Part shown: positions 1 to 7,485 of the stretch, piece by piece
How the letters are laid out: the number at the start of each line of letters is the position of its first letter
Numbering within the stretch: the first letter of the stretch is position 1
DNA from: an uncultured Chlorobiota bacterium
Lineage (GTDB): Bacteria > Bacteroidota > Ignavibacteria > UBA10030 > UBA6906
NCBI GenBank assembly: GCA_900696645.1
Contig: CAADGV010000007.1
Span: 259,029 to 323,028, forward strand
Direction of reading: 5' to 3'
DNA: 64,000 nt
The notes under the pieces: model-generated
Database searches by the model: none
What the model saw: only the letters and a program-made list of their open reading frames with translations
What the model was told of the DNA's origin: nothing
Made by a program: the position numbers and the translations under genes

Positions 1-1029
1 CGTCTGTTCATTCAGCCGGGTGTGAGGCTTGATGTGTATCCCTTCTTGAAAAAGACTGTACATGTGTCGCCCCGCATCAACATTTCCTACAAGCTGAATG
101 AACTGACAACACTGCGTGCCGCGTACGGAACTTACTATCAATCGCCGGGAATGGAGAAGCAGAATTTTCAGGCTCCCATCACGTACAACAAGCAGGCATT
201 TGCATCGCTTGTGCCGGAAGAAGCCCGGCATGTGATTCTTGGATTTGACAGAATGGTTTCGCCTGCGTGGCAATTCAAACTGGAAGGATATTACAAGAGG
301 TTCAGGAATGTGATTGCAGCGGAGAAGTTGACCGGCTCCCGGTGGTATTCCCAACCCACGGGCGACAGCGTCCGAAGCGTTCGCGGTTGGACGACCCCCG
401 TCAAGATTCCCAGTGATTCCCTTACATCCGTTCCTGTCAATGATGCGACAGGCCGGTCCTACGGCTTTGAAGTGATGCTCCAGAAAATCAGCGGCCAGCC
501 GACAGACAGGTTAGCTGGATGGGTGAGTTATGCGTTGTCGTATGCCGAACGTGACCGTGATGGAGTACGGTCGCCGTTTCTGTTCGATCAACGTCATGCA
601 ATGAATGTTGTTGGCAACTACCGGTTCGCTGATGCCTGGGATGTCGGCATACGGTACACGCTTCGCTCCGGCAGGCCGTACGCAATCGCATTGGGCGTCA
701 AACCGAGAGTCGTTGTGGCAACAATCAACGGCGTCGAAACTCCGGTATTGCAAACCGATTCGCGGGAAAGGGTTGTTCTTGATGTTGATTACGAACGCGA
801 CAGGTTCTCAGGCAGACTCGATCTGTATCAATCACTTGATGTCCGACTGACAACATATCCCTCGTGGTGGGGTTTGCGGTGGGCGTTTTATCTGGATGTG
901 CAGAACGTGCTCAACAGAAAGAACGTTCAAAACCAGAACTACTTTGTTGACGAATCGGGCTCTCTGCGCACGCGAACACTAAACGGCATTCCGATCTTTC
1001 CCTCGCTCGGATTCAGCATCAATTTCTGA
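1..1029 (+). CDS. TonB-dependent outer-membrane receptor, C-terminal part (5' end outside window)
   Basis: The reading frame is open from the first base, so the gene begins upstream of the window; about 342 residues remain. They are rich in alternating aromatic/polar strands (for example RAAYGTYYQSPG, EGYYKRF, RYTLRSGRPYA) and end in the strand SLGFSINF with a terminal Phe, as expected for the last strand of an outer-membrane beta-barrel. The motif DVQNVLNRKNVQNQN matches the penultimate region of TonB-dependent receptors. By family it would import a siderophore, glycan or similar ligand; the substrate cannot be read from this fragment. The plug and N-terminal domains are not visible. Confidence 0.85.
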   Translation, partial: RLFIQPGVRLDVYPFLKKTVHVSPRINISYKLNELTTLRAAYGTYYQSPGMEKQNFQAPITYNKQAFASLVPEEARHVILGFDRMVSPAWQFKLEGYYKRFRNVIAAEKLTGSRWYSQPTGDSVRSVRGWTTPVKIPSDSLTSVPVNDATGRSYGFEVMLQKISGQPTDRLAGWVSYALSYAERDRDGVRSPFLFDQRHAMNVVGNYRFADAWDVGIRYTLRSGRPYAIALGVKPRVVVATINGVETPVLQTDSRERVVLDVDYERDRFSGRLDLYQSLDVRLTTYPSWWGLRWAFYLDVQNVLNRKNVQNQNYFVDESGSLRTRTLNGIPIFPSLGFSINF

Positions 1030-1031
1030 AG

Positions 1032-1050
1032 CACTCGCACGAATGCGGTG
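1032..1050 (+). terminator. possible terminator hairpin after the receptor gene
   Basis: CAC-(T)-CGCA pairs with TGCG-GTG around a CGAA tetraloop: seven base pairs with one bulged T, starting 3 bp after the receptor stop codon. There is no run of T after it, so intrinsic termination is only a possibility. Confidence 0.3.
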
Positions 1051-1164
1051 TTGCTTCATCTGCTGCAAATTTCTACCTTTGAACAGCAAAATTCCGGGTT
1101 CGTCCGCCTGCGCCGAAGATCATCAACCTAACTCACGTTTTCTCACATATTTCGGAGAGAGAAA

Positions 1165-2385
1165 TTGTACCTGAAGATTCTTGCCATTCTGTTGATATCG
1201 TTTGTTGTCACGGTATGTTCTGATTCAAAGAAAGAAATTCAATCCGAGGCAGCACAATCCGGTACAGAGCCTGCGTCCCCGTTTCTCATTGTTGATACGC
1301 ACGTTGATGTTCCGTATCGCCTTCAGGAGAAAATGGAGGATATTTCCGTTCGGACACCCGGAGGCGATTTCGATTATCCGCGTGCCAAAGAAGGCGGATT
1401 GAACGTTCCGTTTATGTCCATCTACGTTCCGGCATCGTATGAAGAGAAGGGGGGCGGCAAGAAGTTTGCAGACCGGCTGATTGATATGGTGGAGAAGTTC
1501 GCAACCGACGCGCCAGACAAGTTCGCGGTTGCGCATTCCGTTGCAGACGTCAGAAAACATGTGTCGAACGGGCTCATAGCCCTTGCGATGGGGATGGAAA
1601 ACGGAACGCCGATTGAAGGAAAACTGGAGAATCTTAGACATTTTCATCGACGGGGAATCCGGTACATCACGCTTGCGCATTCACGCAACAATCACATTTG
1701 CGATTCGTCGTACGATCCAAAACGAACGTGGAATGGTTTGAGCCCGTTCGGAAAGCAGGTTGTTGAAGAGATGAACCGTCTCGGCATCATGATCGACGTA
1801 TCGCATATTTCCGACAGCGCTTTCTATCAAGTTCTCCGGTATACAAAGGGGCCGGTGATAGCATCGCATTCATCGTGCAGGCATTTCACGCCGGGATGGG
1901 AACGCAACATGAGCGATGAGATGATAGTTGCATTGGCAAAGAACGGCGGAGTTATCCAGATCAATTTCGGATCGGAGTTTCTGCGGGATGATGTTCGTAA
2001 GCGGTCGGAGGAACGCCGTACAGCGCTGAACAAATACTACGAAGAACACAAGCTCAAGCGAACAGATGCTGAGGCTGTCGCTTACGCAAGAAAATTCAGG
2101 GAAGAAAATCCGCCCTTGTTTGCCGATGTTACGGATGTAGTGGCTCACATCGATCATGTTGTCAAACTCGTCGGCGTTGATTATGTCGGCCTCGGCTCCG
2201 ATTTCGATGGTGTCGGCGACTCGCTTCCGACCGGATTGAAGGATGTTTCCCAGTATCCCAACCTTATCGGTGAGCTTCGAAAGTCAGGATATTCCGAAAC
2301 GGACATCAGAAAGATTTGCGGAGAGAACACAATGCGCGTATGGTCGGAAGTGGAGGCTCTGGCACGTTCGCTTCAATCCCGATAG
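1165..2385 (+). CDS. membrane dipeptidase (peptidase family M19)
   Basis: Zinc-dependent dipeptidase of the renal-dipeptidase family, 406 residues, close to the usual family size. Visible metal and active-site motifs are THVD (His46, Asp48), the AMGMENG segment with the bridging Glu, SHSSCRHF, and GLGSDFDGV near the C-terminus. The N-terminus is hydrophobic with Cys18 (VVTVC), so it is exported; the lipobox is imperfect and lipid anchoring is uncertain. The TTG start is chosen because GGAGAG lies a few bases upstream and the next Met is well inside the mature protein. It probably hydrolyses dipeptides in the periplasm. The kinase gene starts 6 bp downstream, so the two may be co-transcribed. 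Confidence 0.9.
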   Translation: MYLKILAILLISFVVTVCSDSKKEIQSEAAQSGTEPASPFLIVDTHVDVPYRLQEKMEDISVRTPGGDFDYPRAKEGGLNVPFMSIYVPASYEEKGGGKKFADRLIDMVEKFATDAPDKFAVAHSVADVRKHVSNGLIALAMGMENGTPIEGKLENLRHFHRRGIRYITLAHSRNNHICDSSYDPKRTWNGLSPFGKQVVEEMNRLGIMIDVSHISDSAFYQVLRYTKGPVIASHSSCRHFTPGWERNMSDEMIVALAKNGGVIQINFGSEFLRDDVRKRSEERRTALNKYYEEHKLKRTDAEAVAYARKFREENPPLFADVTDVVAHIDHVVKLVGVDYVGLGSDFDGVGDSLPTGLKDVSQYPNLIGELRKSGYSETDIRKICGENTMRVWSEVEALARSLQSR

Positions 2386-2391
2386 CGTGAT

Positions 2392-3966
2392 GTGAAAACA
2401 CCTGCAAACCCTGCACGCCTTGCAATAATCCTGCTGTTGCTGGTTCTTGTGCCTGCACTGATGTTCACAGTATACGAACTGACATCTCTCAGCACGACGG
2501 AACAGTTGCTGGACGAAATCTACACACGCCAGCTTGACGCGATTCTTTTTTCCGTAAACCAACATGCCTGGGATGTTGTCAACAGTTGGGCGAATACAGT
2601 TGCGCAACGCCTCGAAAGCAGTCCGGATTCAGTGCTTCGCTTGCTTGGCACGCAGGAATCCGCAGTAACGGCACTGTTCTATGCAGACTCCCTCGGCAGA
2701 ATTCTTCATCTCTCACGCAAAGCCGACAGTTCAATGAGGCAGCTTGTAGATTCTGCTGATCTTGCCGGCGTGCTTTCCCGCCAATCAGAGTATTTCCAAC
2801 GACTTACGCGCTACGTCAGAAGCGGCTACCGGAAGCTTGAACCGATCAATGCGGAAAACCCACGATGGAATAAGCAACACGTTATTGTAGCGTTTGCGCT
2901 GCCGGAACAACAAGAAGCATTGACAGCCGGTTTCGTAATTCATGCTGACGCGTTTATTCGAATGGTGATCGGCCCTAAACTTCTTGATGTTGCAGGAAAC
3001 GAATTTGTACTGGGTGTTCTTGCAAAGGAGAACGCAGAGCCTATTGCCAGCACGAGCCCCGTTTCTGCCGCGGAACTTAAGCAGCAAAGGAGTCTGTGGC
3101 TTTTTCCGGATCATAGGCTGGGCATCCGTTTGAAGGGAACAACTGTTGCGGATATTGTCCGTGGGAGAACTACGCAGAACACTATTCTCATCATCCTTCT
3201 CAATCTCGTCTTGCTTGCCGGAGTGTGGTTTGTGTACAGAACGGTTCGTCGTGAGATGGAACTCGTCCGGCTGAAGTCGGATTTTGTTTCGAATGTTTCT
3301 CACGAATTGCGGACGCCGCTTGCACTGATTCGCATGTTTGCGGAAACCCTGGAGATGGGGAGAATTCGAGGCGATGAGAAGAAAATGGAGTACTACAGCA
3401 CGATCGTGAAGGAATCGGAACGGTTGACGCGACTTGTAAACAACATCCTCGACTTCTCCAGAATGGAGGCGGGCAAGAAGCAGTACAACTTCGGGGAAAC
3501 CGACATTAATACTGTTGTTGATAGTGTGGTCAATACATACAGTTACCATCTGCAGAATCATGGCATCGAGCCGGTTGTCCGCCTTGCCGAAGGGCTGCCG
3601 GTCATTAAAGCAGACTCCGAGGCAGTAACGGAAGCCGTTATCAATCTGATTGATAATGCCATCAAGTACAGTAAAGATGAAAAGTTCCTGCGTCTTGAGA
3701 CGAAGATGGTCAAGTCAGGGATTGCAGTCGAAGTTGAGGATCACGGTACCGGGATTGCAGCCGAACATCAGAAGAAAATCTTCGATACATTCTATCGTGT
3801 TTCGGCAGGACTCGTTCATAATACAAAGGGAAGCGGCCTCGGACTTTCTCTCGTGAAACATATTATGGACGCCCACGGCGGAAATGTACAGCTCGAAAGC
3901 ACAGTCGGCAAGGGAAGCACGTTCAGGCTTGTGTTCCCGACAGAAACTTTCCAAACGAAAAACTGA
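2392..3966 (+). CDS. membrane-bound sensor histidine kinase
   Basis: Inner-membrane sensor kinase of 524 residues. A first membrane segment (residues ~9-29) and a second (~264-283) enclose a periplasmic sensor region of about 230 residues with no domain I can name. The cytoplasmic part has a HisKA domain with NVSHELRTP (phospho-acceptor His304), then a HATPase_c domain with NLIDNAIKYS, DHGTGI and GSGLGLS. The start is GTG just after the dipeptidase stop. The response regulator follows 9 bp downstream, so the pair forms a standard two-component system. The signal is unknown. Confidence 0.9.
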   Translation: MKTPANPARLAIILLLLVLVPALMFTVYELTSLSTTEQLLDEIYTRQLDAILFSVNQHAWDVVNSWANTVAQRLESSPDSVLRLLGTQESAVTALFYADSLGRILHLSRKADSSMRQLVDSADLAGVLSRQSEYFQRLTRYVRSGYRKLEPINAENPRWNKQHVIVAFALPEQQEALTAGFVIHADAFIRMVIGPKLLDVAGNEFVLGVLAKENAEPIASTSPVSAAELKQQRSLWLFPDHRLGIRLKGTTVADIVRGRTTQNTILIILLNLVLLAGVWFVYRTVRREMELVRLKSDFVSNVSHELRTPLALIRMFAETLEMGRIRGDEKKMEYYSTIVKESERLTRLVNNILDFSRMEAGKKQYNFGETDINTVVDSVVNTYSYHLQNHGIEPVVRLAEGLPVIKADSEAVTEAVINLIDNAIKYSKDEKFLRLETKMVKSGIAVEVEDHGTGIAAEHQKKIFDTFYRVSAGLVHNTKGSGLGLSLVKHIMDAHGGNVQLESTVGKGSTFRLVFPTETFQTKN

Positions 3967-3975
3967 ATCACAATC

Positions 3976-4659
3976 ATGACAAAAATTCTTGTTGTTGAAG
4001 ACGAACCGACGATGCAAGTCGGCCTGAAAGACAATCTCGAATTTGAAGGATACGACGTGAACGTCGTGAATAACGGGAAGTCGGGATTGGATGAACTCAC
4101 GAACAACACGTATGATCTTGTTGTGCTCGATGTGATGCTTCCACAGATGTCCGGCTTTGATGTATTGAGAAAAGCCCGTGAAAAGGGGGTCGGTACGCCG
4201 GTCATCATGTTGACGGCGAAGGGGGAAGAGATCGACAAGGTTCTTGGCTTGGAACTCGGTGCCGATGACTACGTTACGAAACCGTTCAGCCTCCGCGAGT
4301 TGATTGCCCGCGTGAAAGCAGTATTACGAAGGCAACAATCAGGCGGTCAGGCTTCTTCTGTTCGGATGAAGCTCGGTGACGCGGAAATTGATTTCTCAGC
4401 ATACACCGCAACACGCGGCGGCAAAGAAGTTGCGATGACCCCGAAGGAATTCGACATCTTGAACTTCCTCTGGCAGCATCGCAACACTGTGGTTAGCCGC
4501 GATCAACTCCTCACAAATGTGTGGGGATATGATGAATCTATCAGTACGCGCACGGTTGATAATTTTGTTCTCAAGCTGCGCCAAAAACTTGAAACCGATC
4601 CGGCGCATCCCCGACACATCATCACCATTCACGGGACAGGATATAAGCTGATTGTGTAA
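3976..4659 (+). CDS. OmpR/PhoB-family response regulator
   Basis: 227 residues: an N-terminal receiver with the acidic pair EDE, phospho-acceptor Asp52 in VVLDVMLP, and the conserved Lys in DYVTKPF. A C-terminal winged-helix DNA-binding domain follows, with MTPKEFDILNFL, the recognition-helix region TRTVDNFVLKLRQKLE and the terminal GTGYKL hairpin. It is the cognate partner of the kinase just upstream. Proteins of this family bind tandem direct half-sites about 10-11 bp apart. Such arrays occur 42 bp downstream of this gene and again before the gene at 5372, making those two genes its likely targets (inference). Confidence 0.92.
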   Translation: MTKILVVEDEPTMQVGLKDNLEFEGYDVNVVNNGKSGLDELTNNTYDLVVLDVMLPQMSGFDVLRKAREKGVGTPVIMLTAKGEEIDKVLGLELGADDYVTKPFSLRELIARVKAVLRRQQSGGQASSVRMKLGDAEIDFSAYTATRGGKEVAMTPKEFDILNFLWQHRNTVVSRDQLLTNVWGYDESISTRTVDNFVLKLRQKLETDPAHPRHIITIHGTGYKLIV

Positions 4660-4700
4660 GAAACAGCAATCCGTTGCATCATCACATCCTGTTTCAGTCG

Positions 4701-4750
4701 TGACATTCTTTTACAATTGCTGACGCTGTTTGGACATCTTCCACAATTCC
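4701..4750 (+). promoter_or_regulatory. putative response-regulator operator, five half-sites with ~10-bp spacing
   Basis: Five related half-sites lie on one face of the helix: TGACA at 4701, TTACA at 4711, TGACG at 4721, GGACA at 4732 and CCACA at 4741. The first half-site is 111 bp before the start codon at 4812. The same pattern with the same spacing recurs at 5264. The layout fits binding by an OmpR/PhoB-type regulator, probably the one encoded just upstream. The motif is read directly from the sequence; the binding protein is inferred. Confidence 0.5.
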
Positions 4751-4811
4751 TGCCCGTAGATTAGGGCAGAGTTTCCAAGTAAGCAATTCACCAAACCCCA
4801 AGGAGGATGTC

Positions 4812-5255
4812 ATGAAAACGAACAAGATAGCCTACGCAGTGTTGGTAATCTCAACACTTTCAGTTGCAGCCTTTTCCCAGACTAATTCCAACTCGTACTT
4901 CTCAGTGCCGAATTCTATCCGAGAATCGAATCTGTCGAAGGCCGAGAAGCAGTATTTCAGTTGCCTGAAATCGGTTAACGACGGCGTTGTTGAGTCTGCA
5001 CTTGCCCACGTTGCAATGCTGAAACTGATGAACCCGGACAGGGATTTTGCATCGGTTGCACCCGTGGTTGATATGGTTGCCGGCAAAAACTCATCTCCGG
5101 AGATTCGCTACAAGGCTTATCTGGTAAGCAATGTACTCCGGAATCCCGAATTGTTCTCCGGGGATACGCGGACAGACTATGAGTCGCCGGACGAGTTGTT
5201 TTCTGTGTTGGCAAGCAGAATGAGCGCCTTGATAGCCAGCTCGATCGAGAAGTAG
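4812..5255 (+). CDS. small secreted protein of unknown function
   Basis: 147 residues, not assigned to a family. It begins with a clear signal peptide (Lys-rich n-region, hydrophobic core, cleavage probably at AFS-Q near residue 22), so the mature ~125-residue protein is periplasmic or outer-membrane. The mature part is mostly helical with an AHVAMLKLMNPD segment that could be a helical-repeat unit. A strong Shine-Dalgarno (AAGGAGG) lies just ahead of the ATG. It sits between two copies of the half-site array and directly after a two-component system, so it is probably controlled by that system. Confidence 0.75.
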   Translation: MKTNKIAYAVLVISTLSVAAFSQTNSNSYFSVPNSIRESNLSKAEKQYFSCLKSVNDGVVESALAHVAMLKLMNPDRDFASVAPVVDMVAGKNSSPEIRYKAYLVSNVLRNPELFSGDTRTDYESPDELFSVLASRMSALIASSIEK

Positions 5256-5263
5256 GTTGTTGG

Positions 5264-5299
5264 TGACATCTTTTTACAATCAATGACCGGAAAGCGACA
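5264..5299 (+). promoter_or_regulatory. second copy of the putative response-regulator operator
   Basis: Half-sites TGACA (5264), TTACA (5274), TGACC (5284) and CGACA (5295) repeat the first array with identical offsets of 0, +10, +20 and +31. The first half-site is 108 bp before the ATG at 5372, against 111 bp for the first array, so both pattern and position relative to the gene are conserved. This argues for one shared regulator of the genes at 4812 and 5372. Confidence 0.5.
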
Positions 5300-5371
5300 C
5301 CCCTATGTCTGAAATATTGTATCATTCTAATAACCGAATTGACGTACAAGCAGATAGAATCTGAAACCATC

Positions 5372-6409
5372 ATGAAGTGGAAGATCATATACGGATCGAT
5401 TTGTTTCTTGATACTCACGCTCACAACGGCGAACACTCATGCACAAGAGGTTCGACTACTTCATGACTTGAGGGGGAACTGGAAGTTCGAGTTGGGTGAT
5501 GCAAAACAGCGGGCAGAGACTGCATTTGATGATAGTAAGTGGGAAACAATTTACGCTCCGGCAAAGTGGGAAGATGAAGGTTTTCCGGGGTATGACGGAT
5601 ATGCCTGGTATCGTAAGCGCTTCCGGGCAGAAGCGGATTGGAAAGACAAGTCGCTGTATCTTCGTCTCGGACGCATTGACGATGTTGATCAGGTGTATGT
5701 GAACGGAAAGTTCGTCGGATCAACGGGGGCTTTTCCTCCGGCGTACGAAACGGCATACTATACGGAACGCGAGTACTATCTTCCGACGTCCTACTTGAAC
5801 ATTGCCGGTGAAAATGTGATTGCCGTTCGTGTGTACGATGATCAACTCGGCGGCGGCATGTATGAAGGAAGGCTGGGGATATACGAAGACGTTGCAGCGC
5901 TGACACCTGAGATTCAGCTTGAGGGTGAATGGCGATTCCTGACGGGAGATGATATGTCGTGGAAGGATGCACACTTCAACGATAACGGCTGGCCAAGAAT
6001 CAACGTACCGGGATTTTGGGAGCCTCAAGGCTATGCAGATTACGACGGATATGCATGGTACAGAGTACGTTTTCGTGTTCCAACGGGAATGGGCGGCAAG
6101 CGGCTGATACTCTTACTCGGAATGATTGACGATTTCGACGAGACGTATCTCAACGGCAAGCTCGTCGGCAAAACGGGTACGATGGGTGAGAACGTTCGCA
6201 ATTCAAATGCCTGGCAGGAGATGCGTTCCTACACAATTCCCTCCGGCACTCTCATCGAAGGTGGAGAAAATGTCCTCGCTGTTCGTGTGTTTGATGGCTA
6301 CAGGGATGGAGGAATATACCGGGGCCCGATTGGTATCGTTACCAGGGAGAAATATATGAAGTGGAGAAATTCGTCAAAGCGAGATTGGTTTGATTGGATT
6401 TTCAGATGA
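5372..6409 (+). CDS. secreted protein with two tandem glycoside-hydrolase-2-type sugar-binding domains
   Basis: 345 residues from the ATG at 5372, chosen because it opens a good signal peptide (MKWKIIYGSICFL..., cleavage near THA-Q). The mature protein is two copies of one jelly-roll module, roughly residues 30-165 and 180-330. Shared landmarks are GNWKF/GEWRF, YDGYAWYR, the VYVNGKFVG/TYLNGKLVG loop and GENV(I/L)AVRV(Y/F)D. This is the galactose-binding-like fold seen at the N-terminus of beta-galactosidases and in some carbohydrate esterases. No catalytic barrel or esterase domain follows, so the protein probably binds, rather than cleaves, glycans. The preceding half-site array suggests two-component control. 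Confidence 0.75.
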   Translation: MKWKIIYGSICFLILTLTTANTHAQEVRLLHDLRGNWKFELGDAKQRAETAFDDSKWETIYAPAKWEDEGFPGYDGYAWYRKRFRAEADWKDKSLYLRLGRIDDVDQVYVNGKFVGSTGAFPPAYETAYYTEREYYLPTSYLNIAGENVIAVRVYDDQLGGGMYEGRLGIYEDVAALTPEIQLEGEWRFLTGDDMSWKDAHFNDNGWPRINVPGFWEPQGYADYDGYAWYRVRFRVPTGMGGKRLILLLGMIDDFDETYLNGKLVGKTGTMGENVRNSNAWQEMRSYTIPSGTLIEGGENVLAVRVFDGYRDGGIYRGPIGIVTREKYMKWRNSSKRDWFDWIFR

Positions 6410-6417
6410 ATGACGGA

Positions 6418-7374
6418 TTATCTCATAACCATCTGAAATGTTCCCGCCATTTCCATAAGATATGCAACGCCGAGATGTAGAATGACTCCGCCATAGATTG
6501 AGTTTGTTCGATATGAGATAACACCTAAAACCATCCCTCCAACAATCGATCCGATAGCCTCTCCCATCGGCTTCTGAAAATGAATGAATGCATACACTAC
6601 CACCATCGGCAGAATCGCCCCCGAACCGAGGTAGCGGACAAACGCCATTACCAGAAATCCCCGAAAAATCAATTCTACAAAAATAAAATCCACTCCGTAG
6701 CAAACCTCAAAGAATCCGACAAGCAAGGCCTTCTCTATGCCGACGGCATTTGCAGGCAATCCGAACTTGAACCTGGGATAAGCCGACTGAAAGTCCGCGC
6801 CGAAGGAAGCAGCAAGAACTACCGGAACGAGAAAAAGCAATATGGCGAAGTATGTTTTCAGGTTGATGTTGGATGAACTGAAACCATAGAAACGAGAACG
6901 AGTTCTATCGTTTACATACCAGTACAGGGCAAGCGGGATGATGATGCCAAGTCCCGGCAACAGGTTGGAGGCGTATCGCGCATAATACCAGAGATACGGC
7001 AGCGTGATTTCAGCAAACGATGACGGAGATTGTCTGACGACATATGCAGGAACGTTGTGCAGCGTGATGTAGAGAGCAAGCAAAGCAAAGCCAAATGTGG
7101 TAAGTAAATAGAAATTCTTCTCGCGCAAGAACGCCCGCTCACCTGCAAAAACTGCGTGCAAACAAACAGTCACACCATAGGGGATGATGTAGAAGAGAAA
7201 GTAGAAAACAAACTGGTGAAACGGATGGGCCAGCGTTCGAAGGGCGGCAACTTCTGCATCAAGCCCATAGTTAATTGCAAAGCACAAAGCCAGAAAGATG
7301 CCGGTAGAGACAAACAGCCGGGCATTCCATTGTTCAGCGAAGTATTCCTGCAAATACGAGAAAATGCGTTTCAT
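6418..7374 (-). CDS. CPBP-family (Rce1/Abi-type) integral membrane protein, possibly non-catalytic
   Basis: 318 residues with about eight hydrophobic segments. The C-terminal half matches the CPBP family: ELIFRGF (motif 1), AFIHF with His265 (motif 2) and VILHLGVA with His300 (motif 3). In active members motif 1 reads EExxxR; here it is Val233-Glu234-xxx-Arg238, so the first glutamate, generally regarded as catalytic, is replaced. It may therefore have lost protease activity, or may use Glu234. It converges on the gene at 5372 with only 8 bp between stop codons. The target is unknown. Confidence 0.75.
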   Translation of the reverse strand: MKRIFSYLQEYFAEQWNARLFVSTGIFLALCFAINYGLDAEVAALRTLAHPFHQFVFYFLFYIIPYGVTVCLHAVFAGERAFLREKNFYLLTTFGFALLALYITLHNVPAYVVRQSPSSFAEITLPYLWYYARYASNLLPGLGIIIPLALYWYVNDRTRSRFYGFSSSNINLKTYFAILLFLVPVVLAASFGADFQSAYPRFKFGLPANAVGIEKALLVGFFEVCYGVDFIFVELIFRGFLVMAFVRYLGSGAILPMVVVYAFIHFQKPMGEAIGSIVGGMVLGVISYRTNSIYGGVILHLGVAYLMEMAGTFQMVMR

Positions 7375-7485
7375 GTATCAGAGAACGTGTTATTCGGATG
7401 ATTATGATGAACCATAATAATGAACGGCATGTCAAATTGAAAGCGGCATGATGCGATTTCCCTTTTCGTATGATTTTGTTATCTT

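Noticed and set aside
1090-1120. GGGTTCGTCC as a tRNA T-loop
   Set aside because: No acceptor or anticodon stems around it.
2785-3561. 258-codon minus-strand frame
   Set aside because: Lies entirely inside the histidine kinase gene, whose domains are intact; composition is that of a shadow frame.
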